DNA of 64,000 nt, from NCBI GenBank assembly GCA_026545225.1, contig CM048852.1, positions 57,357,146-57,421,145 of the forward strand. The letters run 5' to 3'. The notes beneath the pieces were generated by a model. That model was not told the origin of the DNA. It saw only the letters and a list, made by a program, of their open reading frames with translations, and did not search any database. The DNA is from Cornus controversa (lineage: Eukaryota > Streptophyta > Magnoliopsida > Cornales > Cornaceae). A program made the position numbers and the translations under genes. Every line of letters begins with the position of its first letter. Positions within the stretch are counted from its first letter, which is position 1. Positions 15,467 through 26,430 of the stretch are shown one piece after another.

Positions 15467-15913
15467 TGCATTTTTATCTAGAATTATATTGGACCCAACT
15501 CTTGTTGACCTTTCAGGTTAATGCATAAAAACTCAATCACATATATAGACTTCTTTCAATGAGATGAGAAGAGTTCATTTACTGAAACAAAAAGAGGAGA
15601 GAAGTGAGAAAATTAGAGGTATTACACAATACCTTCTTCAACTTCAACTTTCGCAAGTAGCAACACCACTTGAATAGACAAATCTGAAGACTAGCATATC
15701 AAAATGTAATGGTCAATTGCAATTACTGTGATAGCTATGCGATGAACAACACTACCGCATCAAAGTAATCCATTGAATTATACGCATTATTAACTTGGAT
15801 ATTTCATTTACTAATAGCTTTGCTTTCACAATCCACATCGATATGCATCCTCACGCAGATACAGAAACATTACATTGTAATAGGACTTGTCATTTTTATA
15901 TTTTTGTACAATT

Positions 15914-18198
15914 TTAAAGTTCATCATGGTCGAGGAAATTTTCCAAAGCATGCTTCTTGCAACCCCAATGGCATTTCCAAGTACACCGGGAGTTGAAAAC
16001 TTTAAGCCTTGTGGACTGAAGAGATATGATGTTCGACGTTGAAGAAGACTTGGAAAGGACAATTGCATACCCATCATCCATGTAGTCTGTTCCATCAGGA
16101 AACAGCTGCCACAGAAGGCTTCCACCCCCACTTCCTCCTTTCTTTGTAGAATCCAAGAGTATCTTATACACTGTGCTTATGAGGGTGTCCCTGAAAGAGG
16201 AATTGTAGCCTGGATCTTTTGAAGATACACCAAACTCAGCGAACACAACCGGCATGTTAAGGAAATTTTCTGCATCCTCAATGTGTGCTTGCATCCATGA
16301 CTTGATAAATTCGATATGAGCATCAGATATTGATTGAGAAATCCTTCATCAGAGAGTTTCATATGCTAATCAGAAGCCATATTTGGAAAAAAAGATCAAA
16401 GAAAGATGGATATATAATGTAAATCCATATTTGAACTAAAGTATATATATATTCAAGCCCAGAAAAGAGTGTACTCTTAGCCTTCCACCCAAATTTTGAA
16501 CACATCACAGACGCACACAAAAGCATCAGAAGTATTAACTACTGATATTGTTTCTAATTATAAAAATTAAGTTTCTTTTTTTTTTTTTGTAAGATGACTC
16601 TTCAATGCAGTAGTTACTTACCAAGAGTCTGCATAAATGTGAACAGAAGCAAAATCAATCCCAAGAATCTGATGGTTCCTGATAAAGTCAGTTCCAACTT
16701 GTTGAGCATATGTATTTGGATTGAATTGAACCCTATTAAGCGTTGAGGGACCATAAAATCCTTCCAATCCAATCTCCACCAAATGTTTTGGGTCGATGCT
16801 CTTCACATAGACTGCCATTTCTACTATCCATGCCTACAAACATAAATTAAATGCGCTGATGATAAGCAAAATATATTTCTCAAATACTACTGTGTTGGAG
16901 CTAAATTTCTGTTACTAGTGTAGCTAAGTTCATCCAACCAATCTACCAAAATAAGTAGATATTATGCAAAATTCTAGCTGTGAAGAAAACAAACCTGCAG
17001 TTTATCCCCTGTGGGATCTGAGACACAGCGGGGCTCATTCATTAGTTCCCAAGCAAAAATTGTAGGATCATCCTTGTAAGTAATGTTGGTGAATGTATTG
17101 ACTCGATTAAGCACCGTCTACATAGTCAGAATTTTGAACAAAAGTGGCATTAGACAACATTTGAAACAGAGACTTTAATGTTCTAGTAATACTGCAGAGT
17201 TGATATACTGAAACACATCTATGACATGCTTAATTTTAAAAGTTTTACAGTATTAAGGAACTTGCATGAACATGGGCTTTGTAGTAGTTTCGGAGAGTCG
17301 GATCAGAGAAGAAGTCATCGTCAGAAGTCAAATTCAGGCCTGCAGCTTTGCCCCATTTAACGTATTGTGGTTTGCCACCATATGCATCCCAGTTGTTAAC
17401 TAATGACAATATAAGCCTGATCTTGTGCTTCTTTGCTTCACTCACTACAAAATCCAAGGCCTGTAACACACAATAGGAAACTGAGATATGTGATGAATGC
17501 TTACCAGTTCCTAAATGTACAGTCATCATTCACAAAAGTTCAAACACACACACACTCACACACAACACACAACACACATATATATGGCACATTACGAAGA
17601 CGATAAAGAAATTTTACGGCACATTGTTGAAAGACGCATTAAATAGAGCACCTTGAAAACCTCTTCATCATAAACAGATGGTGACTTCTGAAGAGCTCGC
17701 CATTGACCATCATTGAAAGCCCAAGTTCGACATATCGTTAAACCCACAGCAGATGCCTCTTGAAATACTTCACTAACCTTTCCTCTTGTAGATTGGTCCG
17801 CTGCAAATACCATCAACCAGTAAGTGTTAAATCCATTCATATAAAAAGGTTGGCCATTAACCACAAATTGGTTCCCCTTTTTCTGCACCATCATCCATGC
17901 ATCATCTTCTTCCAAGTCATCAAACTCATACATCCTGCACATTTGAATAAAAAATGATATATATATATATATATAACAATTATTACGAGTATTTAGAGCT
18001 AGAACTGAAAAAAGGTAAAAATTACGGATACCCATGATTTGAGCTAGAATATGGTAAATGAGTCTCCTCTCTCTCCACCATTAAATTCTCATTTCCACTG
18101 ACCTCAAGAACAGAGGAGATCGAATTTTCAGCAAAAATCACAATAATGGCCACCAAATAAATGATTTTAAATTCAAAGTTTCGCTCATGGGTATCCAT
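15914..18198 (-). CDS. MAN: Mannan endo-1,4-beta-mannosidase (GH5 subfamily 7)
   Basis: Secreted glycosidase that cuts beta-1,4 links in cell-wall mannans and galacto(gluco)mannans. Minus-strand exons, 5' to 3': 18198-18026, 17934-17652, 17460-17266, 17117-16995, 16833-16622 and 16343-15914, giving 471 residues. The start at MDTHERN is followed by a hydrophobic signal-anchor segment ([14 protein letters not shown]); an in-frame GTG upstream is not needed. Family blocks: [33 protein letters not shown] with acid/base Glu245, VHIYADSW, and VVFAEFG with nucleophile Glu365. The Cys-rich tail ([11 protein letters not shown]) occurs in some plant MANs. Intron 3 joins in frame only if its donor is GC (CAT|GCAAGT), giving [16 protein letters not shown] as the family expects. 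Other junctions are GT-AG. Looks intact. Confidence 0.94.
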
Positions 18199-18729
18199 AT
18201 TTTGAGTTAGTAGCCACACTTTTCACAATTCCCAGCACACACACATATATACAAGAATGACCAAGGTTTCAGCTATGATGACAACAATACTGTGATATAC
18301 AAGAGAAGTATTGAAGAGGGAACCATAGCTCAACCTTTGAAGCAAAGAAATTTTGATTTCTTGTCTCTGCATATTTTGATCTTTCAGATACATGTAAAAA
18401 AATGAAAAAAGGAGGGTAAAATTGGTTGCCATTTAAGTTTTCTCTTTCTCTTTCCTTTTTCTCCCATTAGTTATAATAATTAAGCACAACTGACTAATCG
18501 GAGGCCATAGGAAAAGAAGCTCCATTAAGCAGTATGCAATTTCTGCGATGCATTAAATTACTGGAAGTTCATTTTCAGCTCTAGTTCAAATGTCTAAATC
18601 ACTCCATTTTGGGGGAAGATGGAGGAGTTTTTACTTAGGGGCATGTAATTATAAGCAACAAATACATTATCTATCCGTCTATGCAAAGCTTTAGATGGAC
18701 ATCAGTCCTTGACTTTAAAGCATGACATG

Positions 18730-18776
<47 letters not shown>

Positions 18777-19089
18777 ACCATAATTTCTGGAACTGGGCTA
18801 AATAATTTAGAAAGAAGAAAACCATGAATAATGGAACAATATCATTAACCTTTTTGATCCATCCCCATATTCCCAAAAAGTCAAATGTAAAACCAAAATT
18901 GCAACCTTTATTTCAAATACAATATTTGTGTGTGTATATATATACCTATAAATAAATTCATCTAATAAGAAAAGAAAATTATATGGAAGTGACCATGATG
19001 TCCTAAGCCCAGAGGAGGTGGGAGCAAAGTAATCACCAGAAAATGGGGATGTCATTAATGACAATTTAACCCAAGAATAACTCACCAAT

Positions 19090-19124
<35 letters not shown>

Positions 19125-19487
19125 CCATTTTGAGAAATAAGATGAGAATATCATATTCGTTTTATTTTATTTTATTAGAAGGGCACTTAGGGCAGGGGTA
19201 TCTACCGTAATATACAGCCTAACACTCAAAAAGATGGAAAAAAATATTATGCTGCACGGAAAAGAAAAGGAAAGCAAAAGCATAAATTGTGCCTCAACCT
19301 CAACTACTCCCATCCCCTTCCATTTTCTGTTAGATCACCGTTTAGAACCGTAAGAGTATTGTGCGGACTATTCGATCCAACTACAACTAAATGATCATGA
19401 ATCAAGACTTTAGATGGGAACCACCCTCTCGCTTACGAATTCATCAATAGTTTTCTAATGTTTTCTCAAAAGGAATTGGAAGTTCCA

Positions 19488-19553
<66 letters not shown>

Positions 19554-19563
19554 ACACACACAC
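18199..19563. other. Mannanase upstream region
   Basis: The mannanase promoter should lie at the left end of this stretch (read on the minus strand from 18199 upward). The rest has TA arrays near 17959-17976, 18730, 19095 and 19492-19551 and a GA array near 18746-18770. I see no gene. Confidence 0.5.
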
Positions 19564-19985
19564 ATGAGAAATTATTATATGGTCTCGAGACCATTGATCT
19601 TGGATTAAAAAGAAGTTAACACGCAAGTGAAAAGCTGAAAAAAACTGACACATTTGCTTGTGTCAAATTATGATTAGCTAGAACTATTTTCAAAAAGAAG
19701 ATATTGGATGAGTCAATCATAGTATGCCATTGATATATCCACTCAATCAACATGTATGATTTCAGTTTATTGAGAGCAGTTTTTATACGTAAGTGAGATC
19801 AATTTCATTGAATGGTGTATTTTAATTAAACTCAATTAGAATATATGATTTTAGTTTGTTGAGAACAGTTTTTATACGTGAGTGAGACCAATTTCATTGA
19901 TGTAAGTGGGCATACTAATAACGTGACATGCTGACTCATCCAATATCTACTCGTTTCCAGGACCATGCATGTAATAATTTCTCAT
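19564..19985. mobile_element. MITE-like element with inverted ends and an internal 89-bp duplication
   Basis: The ends are inverted: atgagaaattattatatg at 19564 and its near-complement catgtaataatttctcat ending at 19985. A second inverted pair lies inside (agatattggatgagtca near 19699 and tgactcatccaatatct near 19928-19945). The middle holds a tandem duplication with an 89-base offset (around 19740-19828 and 19829-19917, sharing agtttttatacg). Both flanks are TA microsatellite, so a target duplication cannot be told. No coding capacity. Confidence 0.65.
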
Positions 19986-20479
19986 ATATATATATAGAAT
20001 AATGATTTAAAAGCCAATCGAACTAGTCCGATTTTATTTTTATGTGGGTGGGGTGGTGGGCCCCACCATATGATGTTATGGTGATGTCATGTGGTAGAAC
20101 CCGTCATTACACTCACATAAAATTATTCTCGACTTTGTCCGATTCGGACTCTCTATCATTCTTTATATAGGTGAGCTTGGTTTGTTCAATTCTTAGGGAT
20201 AAGAAGGATCCATTAAGAATGAATGGGAAGACTGGAGTAGTATCTTCATTAACCAGAAGGAAGTAGTCTCCACTAGCGTCATTCAAATAATGAACAAGAA
20301 AAGGGTTACTGTGGATAGATAGATGTGGTCCAATGGCTAAAGCTTTGCCAGCTTCTTTTAGACTGAACTTTCTTATCGTTAGGCTCCGAGTTATTTTTGG
20401 GTGGGATGATCTCATTTTTCTTCGCCACTAGTGGCAACGAAGTTCTTGATAATTAGTAAAAGGGAAGGAAGATCTCCAC

Positions 20480-20530
20480 ACATTTCATTCATTCAGTGCC
20501 TGTGGGTGAGGCACTGAATGAATGAAATGT
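20480..20530. repeat. Perfect 22-bp inverted repeat with a 7-base loop
   Basis: The left arm 20480-20501 (begins acatttcattcattcag) and right arm 20509-20530 are exact complements around the loop gtgggtg. The arms contain ATTC/GAAT tetranucleotide repeats. Function unknown. Confidence 0.85.
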
Positions 20531-20929
20531 TATATAGTATCGTTACTATATATAGGGTCTTTGTTGTTGCAGAATTCAAATAAAGTACTTTGTCACATAT
20601 TATACAACAGTAATGATACAAAAAAAAAATTGTAATTATTGCAATTAACAAAGATAAGAATCAACTCTTTCTCTTTTGAGTGTTTCACTCATAGCTGTTA
20701 TTGTGCCGAGAGCCTATAAACTCAAAAAACAAATCACCTATTCCCGCAAGGTGGAAGGTTTTGCACATAGTAAAACACTCGGATAAATTCGGCTTAAAAC
20801 TCCAAGTACGAATTAAAGTGATAATCTTTAAAGTTGTGACATATTATTTTATATGTTGTTTATGTGGTGTTATTTAATATAACATGTATTGAGATTATAA
20901 ACGCTTATGTAATTCAGATATAGCTTACA

Positions 20930-23900
20930 GGGATTGAACCACTGGATGGTTCAAATTATACTGCCTAGATGACAAGTATTAAGTTTGTGTTGGATTTCTT
21001 AGACTATGAGTCTGTACCTTTTAAGGAGAAACCCTCTATGCTGGTTGCAGAGTCTTCTAAGGTAGTAAGGTTGTTACATTTTAAGTGGACTAAAGGTAAT
21101 TCAATTATCATAAGGTTGATTTATGCTTCTATTGGTGTGACTTGTGGGGGTAGTATTCTAGTATTTGATACTATCAAGGATTTTCTTGATTTGATCAAGT
21201 TCAAGAAGCAATTTTTTGGCATCAAGAAACACCTACATTATTATTAGTTAACAGAACTCATGTCAGTAAGAAATTATGACAATGATTAAGTGAGGGAGCA
21301 TATTTATAAGATGTGCAAATTGGTTAATGGACTGAGGGAGTAGAGAATCATATTTGAATATGATGATGAGTTATTAGTCCACATGATGATATATTATCTG
21401 CCCAAATTTATTGAGATTTTCAAGGTGAATATAATTCACAAGAGATAAAATATGACATTAACCGATTGTTGGCACTTTTTGTGTCAATGAAATGGAATGA
21501 CTCAAGGACAGTTTATCTTGCCATAAGTAATAGCTATAAGAATATTTTTTTTTGAAGAAAATAAGCTGCAAGAAAGGAAATTTGATTCAACAGAAAAGTT
21601 AAAAGTAGAATAATAAAGAAAAATGCATGATCATAGGAATGATGAATACTGGTTTTACAAAATGAAAGGGCATCAAAAGAAAGACTGTTACAATTTTAAG
21701 ATTTAGTTGAAGGAAAACAACGCATGTATGAAAATTATTGTGATAATTTTTTAGCCCAATTAGGTAAACGTACCTGAATATATATGAGGATTGATTCAAG
21801 AGAAATCATACATGCCTCTTGTTTATCTATGGGCTCGATACCTTCCAGATAAAATCGTGTTTTGTTAGAGATAATTAATTTGTGCTATGACATAGGAGAT
21901 TGGGACATGTCTCTTGAAGAAACATGAATGCTTGGTTAAAGATGGGATCAATGGACTACTAAATTTTTTCAAATTATGATTGTTGTGTTGACCGAGTCAA
22001 GGGAAAGCTGTAGAGGCAAAATTGTACAATCCAAATATTAAGAAGCTTGATCCTCGTATCGTCATTTGTCATTTCATAGAGTATTTCGAGAGATCGTTTG
22101 GTTATGAATTTTATTATCCCTCTAAACCAATGGAGATTGTTAAAACATGTCATTGTAAAATTTATTGAGGGTGTGTGAATTCAGTGGGAGTTAATTTGTT
22201 ATTTTTGTCTTATATATACGTTAATGATATTTTGTTAGTTAGCAATGACATTCATATGATACATGCACTACAGAAAACTTTGAACTTTCTCAAAAGGCAT
22301 GTATTGATAAAATATTGAAAAACTTTTGAGATGAAAAATTGTGTACCAAATGAGGTTTAAGGTGTTAAAGGAAATATGTTGTCAGAATAAAAGTGTCTCG
22401 ATAGTGATTTTGTGAGAAGTTAAGTTGATTTTAGCAAAATCTGCACATTGTTTATTCGAAGGTAGGGAAGAAAGTTTAGAGGTATCTCCAGAGAACCAAA
22501 TTGTTCATATTGGTCTATATGAAATCAAATTGCTTAGAGATAGATGGTTATTCTGATGATGACTATGTAGGTTGTTCAAGTAGTAGAAAATCTACTTCTG
22601 TTTTTTATTTTTATGTTGGCTCAAGAAGCGAGTTATCTTGTGAAAATCTCTAAGCAATATATTATCACGTATTTCACTATGTATGTAGAGTTGGTCAGTT
22701 GTTGTTAAACAACCAAACATGCCATATGGCTAAGAAATTTTATTATGGATTTGAAGGTTATGGACTCCATACACAAGCCTATGGCATTTTCTGTGATAAT
22801 GAAATTGTTATAAAGCATGTGAAAGATAAAAAATTGACCAAGAGTAATAAACAAATTGACATAAAGTACATTTTCGTGTGTGAGAGGGTTAAGGAAGGTT
22901 CTATTGAGGTTCCCCACATAAATACTATTGTAGATCCTCTCATTAAAGGTATTTAGCTACAAATTTTTTGAAGAGCACATGATCCTGATAGGTGTTCGAG
23001 AGTCATTGTGTTATGATGTCTGATATTTCTTTTATATTATTTACATTGCAGTTAGCTTTCAACTTATTTACACCTTATGTTTTTTCTTCAGTTTATTTAC
23101 GCCTTTTAGTGACAGTTATTTGCATACAAAATAAAATTATGATGCATTATCATCAATACTATTATGTTCATATATATGGTTTATGCACGTACTATTATGT
23201 TTGTTTATGAGTGATATTACACTCATGAGGGTGTTTGGGTGAGGTGTGCGTTTAGACTACATGCAGTTTGTGCATCTCGTGAAATGCAGTAAAACTCACT
23301 ATATTTGCTCAAATTCTAGATGGAATCAGTTTTGAGACCATAGAACTGTTTAGACTAATATATTACTAGTCTATGCATTTATGATTCACTATTGAGGAAA
23401 TCTATGAAAGAAAGTGTTTTAAAGTTTCAACCGATTTGTTTTGATAATTGTATTTTTTAAAAAAAAATTAAAATGAGTGGTCACTTGACCTTTCTAAAGT
23501 ATTGCAATCGACCGTGTCATTTTACAAAACTTAAAGTGTATGAACCAAGTGAGAGATTGTTAGAATATTTTAATAAATAAAATATTTTTATTTATTTGTG
23601 TTACTATACACTATTTCTAAAATTGGATTGCAATGTAATTATTATTACTTGATAGGTTGGGGTTATAATTGTTAATTGTGGTTTAATTGATAGTATAATA
23701 TTTACACCGTTGGATTGTGATTTTTCAACTTTATTTGGTGGAATTTAATCCTAACCGTTGATATCTAGGTTTCCATAATAGGAAGGGAGACTTAGGTATT
23801 TTATTTGTAGACAAGTCGTCCCTCCTGTTGTTGTTATTAATAAGGGTTTCATAACCCTTATTCAGTCATATCGAAGAACAACTCTCAGAAAGAGGTAAAA

Positions 23901-24037
23901 TTCTCTAAGGATCTCTTGCAGAAACTCAAAGGTATCTTACAGCTTAATCTTCATTCAGGTATGTCAATTAAAATCTCCTTTATAAGTATTGTCGTATTCT
24001 TGATTTTTACAAGTTAATTGTGAATTAAATTCCAACA
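20930..24037 (+). mobile_element. Decayed Ty1/copia retrotransposon with one LTR
   Basis: Fossil copia-type element on the plus strand. Gag-like text begins near 20930, a nucleic-acid-binding knuckle-like segment lies near 21640-21710, reverse-transcriptase-like text near 22200-22330, and RNase H-like text near 22550-22960. A long terminal repeat follows at about 23558-24037, opening with TGTTAGAAT after a purine-rich tract and closing with TTCCAACA. I found no matching left LTR, so the left end appears lost. The coding region is heavily broken with many breaks, and the element looks old. Confidence 0.8.
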
Positions 24038-24268
24038 GAACATTGCCAAATTGAGCTCGATCATTGCTTGGAAGAGCTCGATCGAACAGAAGCCAAGTTG
24101 GGACACTCCTTTGAGTTTGATGAGTTGAGCTCCAACACACTAAAGCTCGGTTTGGGTTTTTTACCGTCCTAGTCTCAAGCCTTATTTTCACTAATGTGTT
24201 ATGGGCTTATTATGTGCATTCTGAACATTCTACACATTACACTATATATGTAAATCGACTATATAACA

Positions 24269-24630
24269 TGTTAGGAATTATGACTCATATTTCTATTATA
24301 ATTGAGTTTTTATTTTAGAGTTGTAATTTATTTGGTAAACACGTTTTATGCTTCAAGTAAATTGTAATCCTTGTGTAACAAAAAATAAGTTTGGAGACTC
24401 TATAAATAAAGATAAGGTTAAAGAAAAAAAAGAGAAGGAAGACAGAAAAAGTTGGTGTGTTATGAGGAGTTGAGAGAATATATGTAATTCTAGAGAAAGA
24501 TGTCAAGAGATAGTGAAATAATGTGTGTAGTAGCTATGCTTTTCACGTATTGTATATTTTCATCTCAGTATAGTAAATCTCTCCATTCATTTTATATAGT
24601 TATTAAATTATCGATTTAAAATGATTGCAT
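24269..24630 (+). mobile_element. Possible solo LTR
   Basis: The block starts TGTTAGGAATTATGA and holds a promoter-like ctataaataaagataagg in its middle, as copia LTRs often do. A TAACA pentamer lies on each side (24264-24268 and 24631-24635). The right end is not a clean CA, so the call is tentative. Fossil only; no internal region nearby matches it. Confidence 0.35.
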
Positions 24631-24639
24631 TAACAATTT

Positions 24640-25740
24640 AAATAATTGTGTTGAATATATAAATGCACAAGCCAGGCACAACACCAAAAAGATGCATATG
24701 TTTGGCCTCGTAAAAAATGAGTCGAGAACACGAAGCACATCGACAGTTGCATGTTATACAATCCCACTTTTATGAAAGGCAATGGTTATATATTCTGTGT
24801 ACATATAATATCCCCCTAGAGCAAGTGCGCTGCGTAGTGGCTTCTCTGAAGTCCGACCTCACGCTCTGGTGGATTTAAAGTCCACAGACGCGTCTAATGA
24901 TGGTTGTATTTTGTTTCTTCATATATTAATGGTCCCACCTAACGTGATGAGGCCCAGTTGCAACTGATTGGACCCCCTTCACCTAAATAACCCAAACCAT
25001 TGAGGACTCCAACCCCAAAACAACTCAGCTCATGAATAATGCATACATATATTGGCATGTTAGAACGACTTTTCTGATTCAAAAATTCCGTTCACTTAAA
25101 AAGTTTTTGAAAATATCTTTAATAAATTTTTTTTTAAAAAAAAGATTTATTTGGTGGATGCATTTTTAAAATTCATTATACAATTAACACAATTTTAATT
25201 TTGACAAATTTATAGTTAATAATTACTCCTAATAGACAAGTTTCACGAAATAAAAGAAGTCAAAATTGTTAATAAAATTTGTTACTTAAAATATTTTTGA
25301 TTTTTTACGGTTTCGACTTTTTAAGATTTTAACTTTTATTAGAGGTCCATTTTTTTACTTTACCGAATATTAACATTTTTTAGAAGAAATTTTTAAATTT
25401 AAAAGCCTTTTCAATCTTCAGAAAGGCTCCTCCAAACCACCTCATACAGAGGGAAACAGTGACGCGTTTGCCAAAATTAGTCTCCCAATTTTAACGCGTT
25501 TCTTGCCTGCGATGATCAGCTGTCATCGCACACTTGTTGATAAAGATCATGCACCTCAGACAATGGCGAGATTAGCAAATCCGTTACCAGAGTAAGGATA
25601 TTTCTGTCATTCAAAACGATACTAATTGACTGTTAGTATTCAGTATTTTATTAAAGAAGGTTACTATTGTGATTGTCCCTTCCTTTATTAATTAATGTCC
25701 GACTTCTTATTACAAAACCGTCAACCAGTTCCTAATTTCG
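24640..25740. other. Intergenic DNA upstream of FERONIA
   Basis: AT-rich sequence without a recognisable gene. The last few hundred bases are the presumed distal FERONIA promoter. Confidence 0.5.
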
Positions 25741-25751
25741 CTTCTCGAATC

Positions 25752-25791
<40 letters not shown>

Positions 25792-26430
25792 TCTCTTCTC
25801 TTCTCCTCTCCTCTCCTCTCCTCTGTTCTTGCGCTATCTCGCCGAATTTCAAACCCTAGTCTCTCTCTCCTCTCTCTAGCAATCTGTCCGATCTGAGATT
25901 CTGAGCTGATTCAAAGGTCGCATTTTGATTTCGTAGAGTTATCGCCAGTCCAGAAATGTCTTGAAGATTCTTAATTTGGCTCTCTCTGTTGTTTTAAAGG
26001 TAATTTTGTCTACTACATTTTCTTACTCATGGTATCGTGTTGATTTTTTTTTTGTACTTTATAGTGTTTGATTTCCTAGCTAGTTCATCTAGTGGATCTG
26101 GAAACTTCATTTCGTTTTTGACTGAAACCCTCGTCTGTCTTATTTGAAACTGTTGTTTTTCATTTGAGAAACTGGAATTCTGAGATGATATGTTTTGGAT
26201 TATACCCTAATTTATCTCTTAGGAGCCTCAGATCTTGTGCTTATTGTTGCTAGAGTTGTTGTGTTAGACACCTGTTGTTTCGGTCAATATTCTGATTGAT
26301 TTCATTTTAAGTCTTGACTTTCTCTCTACCCATATGCATTTATAGCCTTTTTTAAGTGTTTAATTTTGGTTTTAGGTCGCAGAAGTTCAGAAGTTGTTAG
26401 CTTTTTGCGGAAATTATTGGCGTATTTTCC
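25741..26430 (+). promoter_or_regulatory. FERONIA 5' leader: CT-rich tract and untranslated-region intron
   Basis: A long CT/TCTCC array at about 25754-25833 lies in or just before the leader; such tracts are common in plant core promoters and can bind GAGA/BPC factors (known in general, inferred here). TTTTAAAG|GTAATTTTG gives a donor at 26000 and GGTTTTAG|GTCGC an acceptor at 26374-26375. This marks a leader intron of about 376 bases ending 55 bases before the ATG. Confidence 0.65.

Noticed and set aside
20113-20415. 100-residue minus-strand reading frame
   Set aside because: No recognisable domain and no splice partners; probably chance.
20480-20530. microRNA precursor
   Set aside because: Arms are perfectly paired and contain tetranucleotide repeats; no known plant miRNA sequence recognised and no mature-strand mismatches.
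21599-21799. Minus-strand hydrophobic reading frame
   Set aside because: Lies antisense in the copia fossil; a shadow frame.
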